From Propionibacteriaceae bacterium (GTDB lineage Bacteria; Actinomycetota; Actinomycetes; Propionibacteriales; Propionibacteriaceae), in the NCBI GenBank assembly GCA_009782915.1, contig WRIC01000001.1:1-64000 (forward strand): DNA of 64,000 nt, read 5' to 3'. The notes beneath the pieces were generated by a model. The model was given only the letters and a program-made list of their open reading frames with translations. It was not told the origin of the DNA and did not search any database. Both the position numbers and the translations under genes were made by a program. This document shows, piece by piece, positions 42,095 to 52,106 of the stretch. Positions within the stretch are counted from its first letter, which is position 1. Each line of letters opens with the position of its first letter.

Positions 42095-42335
42095 TATGCG
42101 TCACCCCGCGTAGCGTTGCGACTCGCAGGGCCCAGAAATCAGATGTGCACAGCTGTGGTTTCTGGATTCTGCGACTTCGCGCAGAAAGACGGGGGGAGGG
42201 TGTTCCGCAGACGGGGCGAGGGTGTTCCGCAGACGGGGGGAGGGTGTTCCGCAGACAGGGGGGGTGTTCCGCAGACAGGGAGGGTGTTCCGCAGAATGAC
42301 GGGGTATGGGGATATGTGACAAACGTCCCCAAATG
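42095..42335. repeat. Family A palindrome with five tandem right-end units
   Basis: A palindrome with the GCGACTCGCAGGGCCCAGAAA arm covers about 42105-42190. From about 42195 to 42300 there are further GGGTGTTCCGCAGACGGG units at 20-27 base spacing, ending in a B-type GTGACAAACGTCCCC. The next gene begins 60 bases on behind CGAGGAGGTGG; TAGCATAAT at about 42356 may be its -10 region. Confidence 0.82.
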
Positions 42336-42395
42336 GGGGATATGGGCAAACTGCGGTAGCATAATGAGGTACGTGAAAACTCGAGGAGGTGGATA

Positions 42396-44063
42396 ATGAT
42401 TGATGTTGCTGATCTGACCAAGAAGTATGGGTCGACAGTTGCTGTGGACTCTTTGAGTTTTTCGGTACGTCCGGGGGTGGTGACTGGGTTCCTCGGGCCG
42501 AATGGTGCAGGAAAATCCACCACAATGCGATGCATTCTTGGGCTCGACCGTCCCACGGGTGGCAAAACCCGGGTGAATGGGCGCCCCTACAAATCCACCA
42601 AGTCACCCATGAGTGAGGTGGGTGCCCTTCTCGAAACCAAAGCGATCCATCCGGGTCGCAGTGCCCGCAATCATCTTCGCGCCCTGGCAGCAACACACGG
42701 CATCTCCAAGAAGAGAGTCGATGAGGTCATCGAAATGGTGGGCCTGGAAACGGTGGCCCGCAAGCGTGCCGGCGGTTTCTCCCTGGGGATGACCCAGCGT
42801 CTCGGTTTGGCAGCAGCACTGTTGGGTGACCCGCAGACTCTCATCCTCGATGAGCCGATCAATGGTCTCGATCCTGAGGGTGTTGCCTGGGTACGTAACT
42901 TGGTGAGGAAACTCGCCTCCGAGGGGAAAACTATTTTCCTGTCCAGCCATCTGATGAGCGAGGTGGCCCAGGTCGCCGACCATGTTGTCATCATTGGTCG
43001 CGGTCGGCTCATCAAGGAGGCCCCGATGGCTGACTTGGTGGCCCAAGCATCGGGTGTGGTCACTCGCGTGAGATCCCCCCAAGTGTCCGACATCGCTGAA
43101 GCAGTGAACCGTTCGGGACGCCAATCAGCTCTCGACGATGATGGGTCGCTGGTGGTTCATGGTCTGAGTGGTCAGCAGATTGGTGTTGAGGCTGCCCGTC
43201 TTGGATGGGAGCTCCATGAGCTGAGTCCTATCACTCGTTCTTTGGAAGATATTTACATGGAGTTGACCAATTCGGCTCAAGAATTCCAAGGTAGCCCCAT
43301 TGTCCCACCCGTACCCACCAAGTCCATCTCTTCACCTCCTGCGCCACCGAGTCCTCGCCCAGCCCTGGAGCCCAATCTGGAGACAAATCCAGAACCCACC
43401 GGGGAGCTGACCCCTGAACCAACCAGGGAGCCCAATCTGGAGCCAAACCCGGAACCGGTTCCCCCACCGCCTCCCCCCTTGCACCCAGATCCAGCAGAGG
43501 AGTACGGCCACGAGGAACCCCTCTACTCGGGCCAAGGTGAGGATTATGGCGAGCCTAACCTACCTCCCGAACCTGCTCCGGCTCAGATGATCGACCATGG
43601 GTTGCCGGACCCTTATGATGAGCAGATTGTTCCTTATCATGAGCGCGAACTCGATGAGGACACCCCCTACGGCCAGCCCTATGGCCGTACCCGCGAATAC
43701 CGGCCCGATTCTTATCCTGATGAATCCAGACAACCAACCTGGACACCGCCACCGTCTCGTCTTTCGCGCCCGGGGCCCTATCCTGAACCTCCATTGACTC
43801 GCCGAGATTCGGTACGCCCCACTGAGCGCTGGGATGAATTCGACAGCCCCCGCAGGGACCCCTATCGCTCCTCGATGGGCGCTGATCGTGACGTCGATGG
43901 TTTGGAGGAACGAATCCTGCCACGACCTGGTTTGCGCCCGGAGCCTCGCCGTGACGGGATATATCCCCCCGGCTACCAGCAGAGAAGATATCCGGATGAT
44001 GGCGATTCTCGTGGGTTTCCTCCATCACCGCCCAGCCCGCGTACCCCCCCAAGGCAGTGGTAA
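42396..44063 (+). CDS. ABC transporter ATPase with a 250-residue disordered C-terminal tail
   Basis: 555 aa. A complete ATPase fills the first 300 residues: Walker A GPNGAGKST, signature SLGMTQRLGLA, Walker B LILDEPINGLDPEG, switch FLSSHLMSE. It is of the CcmA/bacitracin-export type that works with ABC-2 permeases such as the next gene. From about 305 onward the sequence is Pro/Glu/Arg-rich and disordered, with near-repeats (EPNLETNPEPTGELTPEPT), many tyrosines, and basic patches toward the end. Such a tail is not part of the family. It could tether the transporter to a partner or regulate it by tyrosine or serine phosphorylation; that is a guess. Confidence 0.85.
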   Translation: MIDVADLTKKYGSTVAVDSLSFSVRPGVVTGFLGPNGAGKSTTMRCILGLDRPTGGKTRVNGRPYKSTKSPMSEVGALLETKAIHPGRSARNHLRALAATHGISKKRVDEVIEMVGLETVARKRAGGFSLGMTQRLGLAAALLGDPQTLILDEPINGLDPEGVAWVRNLVRKLASEGKTIFLSSHLMSEVAQVADHVVIIGRGRLIKEAPMADLVAQASGVVTRVRSPQVSDIAEAVNRSGRQSALDDDGSLVVHGLSGQQIGVEAARLGWELHELSPITRSLEDIYMELTNSAQEFQGSPIVPPVPTKSISSPPAPPSPRPALEPNLETNPEPTGELTPEPTREPNLEPNPEPVPPPPPPLHPDPAEEYGHEEPLYSGQGEDYGEPNLPPEPAPAQMIDHGLPDPYDEQIVPYHERELDEDTPYGQPYGRTREYRPDSYPDESRQPTWTPPPSRLSRPGPYPEPPLTRRDSVRPTERWDEFDSPRRDPYRSSMGADRDVDGLEERILPRPGLRPEPRRDGIYPPGYQQRRYPDDGDSRGFPPSPPSPRTPPRQW

Positions 44064-44065
44064 CC

Positions 44066-44935
44066 ATGGTGAAGAAGCTCAATTTTTTTAGGATCCTGCG
44101 CTCGGAGTGGATCAAGATTTTTTCGGTACGCTCCACTGGTTGGATCCTGGCGATCTGTTTCGCGTTGAATGTGGCGATGTCTATCGTGATTGCCTTTGGA
44201 ATGAAATTCGCTGACACGGATGTGAACAAGGGTGAGGCGATTCCTCGCAACCCGGATGGTTCACCGATGATGCCTGGTGATTTGGCTTCCTGGTCGGAGA
44301 TGGTTACCCAGGGGTGTTCTTTCTTTGGAACCCTGGTGTTCATGATCCTGTCGATTCTGATCATCACCAATGAATACTCCTCGGGGATGATCAGGTCCAC
44401 GTTCACGGTTGCCCCACGCAAGATCCGCGTACTGATAGCGAAAATGATCGTGATCAGCGTGTTGTGTCTCCTGGTGTTTGTTGCCTCCGTGGCGGCGTCC
44501 TGGGCGGGTGGATGGTTCCTTTTCCTCCAGGACACTGTCTTCATTGATGTCTCACTGTTAACAGAGGTGAACTACCGCATCCTGGGTGGTTTCATTGCTT
44601 CGATGATTCTGATTGCTTTGTTCTGTTTTGGTTTGGGTGCGATCATCCGTTCCACTGCGGGAAGTATTGGTACGGCGGTGGGCATCATCACTATTCTTCC
44701 GATAGCGATGAATATCCTCAACGCCCTGCTGGTCAGGGGCGAGGAAGCAACCGGGTGGCGTCACTGGGTGGCCACAGCAACCCAATTCCTTCCCACCAAT
44801 GCTGGTTCTTTGGTCACTCAGGCAACACCAAGCTCGACGATTCTGGGGCCCTGGCAGGGGTTGGGGGTTTTGGGTGGATGGGCTCTGCTTGCTGTGGTGC
44901 TGGGTATCATTCTCACGTCGACTCGCAACAGCTAG
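44066..44935 (+). CDS. ABC-2 type transporter permease
   Basis: 289 aa from ATG 44066, three bases after the ATPase stop. There are about six membrane helices: VRSTGWILAICFALNVAMS, TLVFMILSILIITNEYSSGM, VISVLCLLVFVASVAASWA, then three in the C-terminal half. The NEYSSGMIRSTFTVAPRKIR segment after helix 2 is the family's coupling motif. A loop of about 40 residues between helices 1 and 2 is outside. It forms the channel for the preceding ATPase; the cargo cannot be read from the sequence. Confidence 0.88.
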   Translation: MVKKLNFFRILRSEWIKIFSVRSTGWILAICFALNVAMSIVIAFGMKFADTDVNKGEAIPRNPDGSPMMPGDLASWSEMVTQGCSFFGTLVFMILSILIITNEYSSGMIRSTFTVAPRKIRVLIAKMIVISVLCLLVFVASVAASWAGGWFLFLQDTVFIDVSLLTEVNYRILGGFIASMILIALFCFGLGAIIRSTAGSIGTAVGIITILPIAMNILNALLVRGEEATGWRHWVATATQFLPTNAGSLVTQATPSSTILGPWQGLGVLGGWALLAVVLGIILTSTRNS

Positions 44936-45066
44936 GTGTGGTTTCTGCTCGGATTCACCTCAGTGACAATCTGGGTCAAACTATCTGCTGTTTTCACAGA
45001 ACTCTCTAAGAGAACAACCCGATTTCTCCACAGTGGGAAAGTAGCGACATCCAGGCCCTGATGGGC

Positions 45067-45094
45067 TTGCGCGCTGGTGGTGGCATGGCAGAAT
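45067..45094 (+). promoter_or_regulatory. Possible leaderless promoter
   Basis: TTGCGC (45067-45072) and CAGAAT (45089-45094) are 16 bases apart. The proposed GTG start at 45101 is six bases past the -10, where transcription would begin. No ribosome site precedes the GTG, which fits a leaderless mRNA, common in actinobacteria. The match to consensus is weak. Confidence 0.3.
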
Positions 45095-45100
45095 GGACGG

Positions 45101-46846
45101 GTGAGTGATGATTCTCGACAGTACCCTTATGGCGACGATTCCGGCAGCTACCCACGAATGGATGATGCACCGCGACGTCCATCTCGCCCACGGCGTTCCT
45201 CCCCCCAAGTTGAGGCGGAACTGGAAGCCCTCTTTGGCTCCGATGAGATGGATCGCCATCCACGCGACCCTTTCGAAGAGAAGATCATGACAGGGCGCAA
45301 CAACTTTGATGACTTGCGTGACCGTCTGCATCGTGAAGACGAGCCCCCCCGTTCTCGCCCCTCCGCCACGCCACGCCCCTCTGCAGCACCACGCCCCTCT
45401 GCAGCACCACGCCCACGACCTCGGCCAGCCCAAGCCCCAGGCGGGTCCTCGATTGCTGCTCTACGCCGTGACCTGGCCGATGGTGGTGGCTCGCGTTATT
45501 CTGATGAGCCTCTTCCCCGTACGCGGCGCCCAGCAACCCCATCCGCGCGATCCCAGGATCCCGATGAGCGCCTGGAGGCATTGAGAAGAGAAATCGCCGA
45601 ACGGCGGGCACAACGTGGATCCACTTCTGCTGCGCCACGCGAATCTGCTCGCTCAGTACGTGATGCCACCGGGCAGCCTCGACGCCCAGCGCCACGTCCA
45701 CGCCCCACCCCCCAGGCGGAACCACGCCGTACTCGTGAACGTTATGTGGACGACTATGAGCGCGAGCAACCACCGCGTCGGGCACCACAACCCACCCGGG
45801 CTCCCCGCCCAGCACCACCCGCACCACCGGCGCCGCCTGCCCCTCCAGCGCCCCCGGCCCCGCCGCGGCAGCTTCCCCCACAGGAGTACGACAAAGTAGC
45901 CAAGGTGGAAGACCTCGAACCCGTGGGCCCGGCCTTTCAAGAACCTGTTGATATCTTCCCCCCTGAGCAACCCCCGTCACCTCCCATGGTTCACGAGGAA
46001 CCCCCGCCACCGCCACCACAGAAGCAGCGGACGAGGCGTGAAGCCAAGAAGTCTACCCCTGCTCCTGCTCCTCGAAAGAAAACCTCCACCAAGCGCGCCT
46101 ATCAGCCACCATCAGGAATCATGGTTGAGGTCACCAATGTCACCAAGTCTTTTGGTTCTAAAGACGAAACAGTGGAGGCCCTGAGTGGTGTCGATGTTGT
46201 CATCGGTCAAGGACAGTTAACCTCCCTCATGGGCTCCTCAGGGTCAGGCAAGTCCACTCTCTTGCAGTGCATGGCTGGGGTGGAGTCACCCACAACAGGG
46301 ACCATCATGGTTGCCGGTGAGAACCTTTCTGCCATGAAAGAGAAACAACTCGCCAAATTCCGTCGTACCACCGTCAGTTATGTCTTCCAAGCTTTCGGTT
46401 TGCTACCAACTTTGTCGACAGCAGAAAATATCCGTCTACCGCTGATCCTCAACAAAACCAAGGTCGACAAGGACTGGTTTGAGAAAGTAGTGGCAGTCTT
46501 CCATCTGGGGGATGCGCTCAATCATAAACCAGCCAAGCTCACCGCCGGCCAGCAGCAACGCGTTGCCTGCGCTCGTGCACTCATGAGCCAGCCGTCAGTG
46601 ATTTTTGCTGATGAACCCACCGGTGAACTGAACAGGGATGAGGCAGACGAACTGCTCGATATGCTCTCTGATTGTGTGGAGAACCTCGGTCAAACTATCG
46701 TGATCGCCACCCATGATCCCGCTGTGGCTGCTTCCACTGATCGAGTGTGTGTCATGGAAGATGGTGTCATCATTGCTGAGATTGATTCCCCCAATCTCAC
46801 CGAGGTGATGAAAGCGTGGAAGTCATTGTCGGGTGGTCAGGTATGA
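45101..46846 (+). CDS. MacB/LolD-type ABC ATPase with a 340-residue disordered N-terminal extension
   Basis: 581 aa from GTG 45101 ([15 protein letters not shown]); GTG 45077 is possible. About 340 residues of Pro/Arg-rich low-complexity sequence come first, including [12 protein letters not shown] and [14 protein letters not shown] runs. The ATPase follows: [20 protein letters not shown], Walker [24 protein letters not shown], Walker [16 protein letters not shown], switch IATHDPAVA. In related operons the ATPase is only 220-250 aa. The gene is coupled by ATGA to a FtsX-like permease. The extension could bind SH3-like or envelope partners; no evidence here says which. Confidence 0.85.
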   Translation: MSDDSRQYPYGDDSGSYPRMDDAPRRPSRPRRSSPQVEAELEALFGSDEMDRHPRDPFEEKIMTGRNNFDDLRDRLHREDEPPRSRPSATPRPSAAPRPSAAPRPRPRPAQAPGGSSIAALRRDLADGGGSRYSDEPLPRTRRPATPSARSQDPDERLEALRREIAERRAQRGSTSAAPRESARSVRDATGQPRRPAPRPRPTPQAEPRRTRERYVDDYEREQPPRRAPQPTRAPRPAPPAPPAPPAPPAPPAPPRQLPPQEYDKVAKVEDLEPVGPAFQEPVDIFPPEQPPSPPMVHEEPPPPPPQKQRTRREAKKSTPAPAPRKKTSTKRAYQPPSGIMVEVTNVTKSFGSKDETVEALSGVDVVIGQGQLTSLMGSSGSGKSTLLQCMAGVESPTTGTIMVAGENLSAMKEKQLAKFRRTTVSYVFQAFGLLPTLSTAENIRLPLILNKTKVDKDWFEKVVAVFHLGDALNHKPAKLTAGQQQRVACARALMSQPSVIFADEPTGELNRDEADELLDMLSDCVENLGQTIVIATHDPAVAASTDRVCVMEDGVIIAEIDSPNLTEVMKAWKSLSGGQV

Positions 46847-49395
46847 AAAGTATTCAGCTCGGTGTCCAGGGCAACCTTCGACGCTTTGTTGTGGCGATAC
46901 TGACCGTCACCTTAGCCATGGCACTGAGTTCTTGCGCCCTTTTCCTGCGGGGATCGGTGACCTCCACGATCACCGGGGTGGTTAATGCGCTGGTGAATGC
47001 TGATGCGATCGTGAAACCTGTGGGTTCTGATCCGGCGGACTTGTTGACCAAACCTAAGTCCCAGCAGCGTTTCCTGGACGCAAAAGTCACTGCACAACTC
47101 TCCGTTCTTCCTGAAGTGAGGGCCACCTATCCGATGTACATCGGCCCGGTGGTGTTGTCGTACCGCGATGGCAGACCTGTCAGTTCGCGCATCCCGTCGT
47201 ACGGCATCCCAGCCGATAAGGATGAAGTGGGCCGAGCCCGTCTGGTGGAGGGGGAGTATCCAGCGACACCCACCGAGATTGCTTTAGAGGAGGCCACCGC
47301 TAAGTCTTTGGGTATGAAGGTGGGTGACGAAGCCGGTCTCATCGCGAATGGTAACACGATCGATCCGGGGGTAAAGATCACCGGGATTGTGTCCTATGAT
47401 TCCGATCTCGGTGGCGCCTTTGTGGTCATTTTGTCTCCCCATGTGGCCCGTGCGCTGTTTGCTCCTAGTTCCCTGGTGCCCATGGTGGCAGTGAGATACC
47501 AGGATGCCCAGACGAATCACGTGGCAGCCAACCAAGGGGTTCTTCAAGGGTTGGACACCACCGTGGAAACCGAGGTTGTCTCGGGCAAAGAGTTGCGCAA
47601 CCGTACCATCACCACTGCTGATTCTTCCTTCATGTTTTTGAGTTATCTGGCGTGGATTTTTGCTTTCTTGTGTCTGCTTATTGGGACGCTGTTGATGGCG
47701 TCGATTTATGCAGCAGCGGGGCGGGATAAAGCCGAACAGATGGCGGTGTTGACCTCTTTGGGTAGTACGCGTGGTCAAATGCTGGGTTGGATCGTACGCC
47801 AGGGGCTCGTCATCTCTGCCATCGGTGCAGCAATAGGGATTGTTGCCGGTGCAGGGCTGTCGTTATTCTTCCAACCACTGGTCCGTTTCATCTCAGGGAT
47901 GAGGTTGTCTTTCGGTGTTCCCTGGGTCATGTTGTTGATCTGCTTTGTCGCTACCGTGGGGATGTTCACTTTTGGCGCCTGGTGGGGGTCGCGGAAATCT
48001 GTGTCACTGTCCACCGCTGAACTGTTGCGTGGCCCACTGGCCGGCCGTGGCGGTGTTGGTTGGGTTCGAGCAATCCTGGGTGTTCTTCTGGTGATTGGTG
48101 GTGGAGCCGGTGTGGGGTACGCCCTATTCATGGCCCACAACAACACCATAGTGTTGATCTCGTTCATTGCTTTCCTAGTGGGTATCATCCTCATGGCGCC
48201 ACTGTTGCTCTTGATTTTGATGCCTATCGTGGCAGCTCCCTTGCGACTGGTCTCCTGGGTTTCTGCTCGATTCGCGAAAAAGAATGCGCGACGCTCAGCC
48301 CGCCGTGCGGGAAATATCGCTTCAGTGTTCATGGTTGGTTTTGCTGTGGCTACCGCTGGGTTGCTCCTGACCGGGTCGGCTCATTTGTCAGGCAAGGACG
48401 CGCTGGAGCGTGACATTGCTGCGGACTATGTCATCACAGGCACCTATGGCTATGTTCCTGATCAGTCCCTCACTGGCGTACGCCAGATTCTCGATGCGCG
48501 GGTCCTCAGTTATGGGTTGGCTCCGGCGAGGGTTGTTTCTCAAGACCATTATTTGTCAGCGCGCGTACTGTTTGGGTCCCCTGACACTTTTGCTGCCCCT
48601 AATGAAACCCTGGTGGTTGATGGTGCTATCAGTGGTTTCTATGATGGCGCTGCGGTGAGCGAAGCTTTTGCGGCTCAGCAGAAACTTCATGTTGGTGACT
48701 CTCTCAGACTTGCTGTTGCTCCTGGCACCCCCCATGCCACGACGATCACTGTGCCGGTGAAGGTGATCATCGATTCACAGTTTTTTGCCGATGTCCTGAT
48801 TCCTACAGCCTCCCTGATTGAGCCTATTCCTGGGCATGCCCGTGCACAGTTCATGTCAGCAACCACGGTCCTCGTACGATCGAATTCTGATCAGGCTCTG
48901 AGGGAAATCGAGTCGGCTCTGACGAAAGCCCAACAGGAGTACCCTGATCTGATTGTTCAGTCACGAAGTGATTTCTTGACTGTTCCTGATCCGCAGGTGA
49001 CTCTCATGAGAGGGATCGTGTTGACCTTTGTGGCGGTGTGCACCCTCGCAGCGATGATCACCTTGGCCACCATGTTGGGTAATTCGGTTCTGGAGCGACG
49101 CCGTGAAACTGCGGTTCTGAAAGCAGGTGGAGCAACCAAGGGACAGTTGCGCAGAATGGTGAGTTTCGAGTCGGTCCTCATCTCTGCCACGAGTGCCCTC
49201 GTCGGCATTGGTTTCGGAGCTGGTTTAGCTTTCGTCATCTCCCAGACTCTGCCCGGTTGGACAGTTAACTGGACATCCATCCCTGTATGGCTGTGGGTTG
49301 TCGGACTGTTCATTCTCGCACACCTCATTGGCTTGCTCGCCGGCATCCCCGCCGCCCGCCAAGCCGGCGAAACCACCCTGGTCCACGAACAGTAA
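46843..49395 (+). CDS. FtsX/MacB-like ABC permease
   Basis: 850 aa from ATG 46843, overlapping the ATPase stop. Layout is that of large actinobacterial FtsX-like permeases: an N-terminal helix (VAILTVTLAMALSSCALFL), an extracytoplasmic domain, three helices (about 265-400), then two more. A second extracytoplasmic domain and a final three-helix FtsX block (FVAVCTLAAMITLATMLGNS ... SVLISATSALVGIGFGAGLA ... LFILAHLIGLLAGIPAARQA) follow. These systems export lipids or peptides or act by mechanotransmission rather than classical transport. Substrate unknown. Confidence 0.88.
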   Translation: MKSIQLGVQGNLRRFVVAILTVTLAMALSSCALFLRGSVTSTITGVVNALVNADAIVKPVGSDPADLLTKPKSQQRFLDAKVTAQLSVLPEVRATYPMYIGPVVLSYRDGRPVSSRIPSYGIPADKDEVGRARLVEGEYPATPTEIALEEATAKSLGMKVGDEAGLIANGNTIDPGVKITGIVSYDSDLGGAFVVILSPHVARALFAPSSLVPMVAVRYQDAQTNHVAANQGVLQGLDTTVETEVVSGKELRNRTITTADSSFMFLSYLAWIFAFLCLLIGTLLMASIYAAAGRDKAEQMAVLTSLGSTRGQMLGWIVRQGLVISAIGAAIGIVAGAGLSLFFQPLVRFISGMRLSFGVPWVMLLICFVATVGMFTFGAWWGSRKSVSLSTAELLRGPLAGRGGVGWVRAILGVLLVIGGGAGVGYALFMAHNNTIVLISFIAFLVGIILMAPLLLLILMPIVAAPLRLVSWVSARFAKKNARRSARRAGNIASVFMVGFAVATAGLLLTGSAHLSGKDALERDIAADYVITGTYGYVPDQSLTGVRQILDARVLSYGLAPARVVSQDHYLSARVLFGSPDTFAAPNETLVVDGAISGFYDGAAVSEAFAAQQKLHVGDSLRLAVAPGTPHATTITVPVKVIIDSQFFADVLIPTASLIEPIPGHARAQFMSATTVLVRSNSDQALREIESALTKAQQEYPDLIVQSRSDFLTVPDPQVTLMRGIVLTFVAVCTLAAMITLATMLGNSVLERRRETAVLKAGGATKGQLRRMVSFESVLISATSALVGIGFGAGLAFVISQTLPGWTVNWTSIPVWLWVVGLFILAHLIGLLAGIPAARQAGETTLVHEQ

Positions 49396-49421
49396 GCGGA
49401 CAGAGGGCCGATGTCATGTGA

Positions 49422-49500
49422 CAAGAGGACGGTATGAACTGTCACATTCGCGCTGTCATGTTGTGTCCTGTGGTGTGTGACAGTTCATACCGTCCCCTTG
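49422..49500. terminator. 25-bp-arm hairpin of family B after the FtsX-like permease
   Basis: Positions 49422-49446 and 49476-49500 pair over 25 bases with one mismatch (core GGACGGTATGAACTGTCACA). They start 27 bases after the permease stop. There is no T-run, so intrinsic termination is plausible but unproven; it is also a normal family B inverted pair. Confidence 0.5.
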
Positions 49501-49501
49501 T

Positions 49502-49902
49502 TGACAAACTGGGGACGGGGGTGTTTTGTCACCCAATCGACGGACAAACTGGGGACGGGGGTGTTTTGTCACCCAATCGACGTGCCCCTGCGACCCCACC
49601 GCCGTCTCCCTGCGCGAAGTCGCAGGGTCCACGAGTCCCACCTCCGTCACCCTGCGCGAAGTCGCAGGGTCCAGACTATCGAGTTGTTCGACTGTGGGGT
49701 CTGGATTCTGCGAGTCGCTCCGCTCCGCAGAATGACGGGGTTGATGTGAGTTCGCACAAAGATGGAAAGGGGGAGTGTGACTCGGTGCCTGTCCCCCCTG
49801 TCCCACCAACTGTTGGAATGACGGGGTTGATGTGAGTTCACACAAAGATGGAAAGGGGGAGTGTGACTCGGTGCCTGTCCCCCCTGTCCCACCAACTGTT
49901 GA
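49502..49902. repeat. Repeat block: 40-bp and 86-bp direct repeats around a family A palindrome
   Basis: The 570-base gap between the permease and groEL is all repeat. Two 40-base copies containing ACAAACTGGGGACGGGGGTG occupy 49502-49581. A family A palindrome with an extra left unit covers about 49598-49735. Then an 86-base unit is duplicated (49731-49816 and 49817-49902) with one visible difference. The unit includes GAGTGTGACTCGGTGCCTGT. Confidence 0.88.
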
Positions 49903-49908
49903 CGATAT

Positions 49909-49953
49909 AAACAACTGTGGCCCGACACCCGAGGGGGCCGGACCACAGTTGGT
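49909..49953 (-). terminator. groL: groEL terminator hairpin
   Basis: CAACTGTGG (49912-49920) pairs with CCACAGTTG (49943-49951), with an inner GGCCC/GGGCC stem. It lies 13 bases beyond the leftward groEL stop, the expected place for an intrinsic terminator. Confidence 0.65.
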
Positions 49954-49965
49954 TGAGTTTGAAAT

Positions 49966-51585
<1,620 letters not shown>

Positions 51586-51592
51586 TCAACCC

Positions 51593-51889
51593 TTAACGTG
51601 TGACCTTGGCGAGAATATCGCGAGCATTGAGCAGGAGATAGTCATTGCCGTCATAGCTCACTTCTGTTCCACCGTACTTCGAGAAGATCACGATGTCACC
51701 TTCGGCAACGTCCATGGCGATGCGCTTTCCATCGTCATCTGTACGGCCAGGGCCGGTGGCGATAACTTTGCCCTCTTGAGGCTTTTCTTTTGCTGTATCT
51801 GGAATAACCAGGCCAGAAGCAGTAACCTGCTCGGCTTCCAATGGCTGGACGAGGACCCGGTCCTCGAGCGGCTTGATCGTGGCTGCCAC
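51593..51889 (-). CDS. groS: 10-kDa co-chaperonin GroES
   Basis: 98 aa. [20 protein letters not shown], the mobile loop [20 protein letters not shown] and the [20 protein letters not shown] roof/base segments are all typical. It caps the GroEL ring. It is the first gene of the leftward groES-groEL operon under a CIRCE element. Confidence 0.97.
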   Translation of the reverse strand: MAATIKPLEDRVLVQPLEAEQVTASGLVIPDTAKEKPQEGKVIATGPGRTDDDGKRIAMDVAEGDIVIFSKYGGTEVSYDGNDYLLLNARDILAKVTR

Positions 51890-51997
51890 GTCAAGACCCC
51901 TTTCGTGTCGTGGTGACCTTCGCGGTCACGGTTTCATCTTGGCCCAGTGGTTTCCCACCACCGGAGTTAGCACACTCATACTGTCAGTGCCAGGAAG

Positions 51998-52027
51998 AAT
52001 CTACACCCTGAGTTAGCACTCGTACAA
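51998..52027 (-). promoter_or_regulatory. groES-groEL promoter
   Basis: On the minus strand TTGTAC (52027-52022) and TAGATT (52003-51998) are separated by 18 bases, and TG precedes the -10 hexamer. The -35 lies within the CIRCE operator, so HrcA binding would block it. Confidence 0.55.
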
Positions 52028-52039
52028 GCCGAGTGCTAG
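52013..52039. promoter_or_regulatory. CIRCE operator (HrcA binding site)
   Basis: TTAGCACTC (52013-52021), nine bases, GAGTGCTAG (52031-52039): the CIRCE consensus is TTAGCACTC-N9-GAGTGCTAA, so there is a single mismatch at the last base. It lies 124 bases upstream of groES and 68 bases upstream of the divergent nadE start, and could influence both. Confidence 0.92.
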
Positions 52040-52106
52040 ATTGGATGGCAGTTGAGGTGGGGGTTCCCGGTGAGGATTATCTCCTCGAACGTGAGAGAAT
52101 TGTCTT

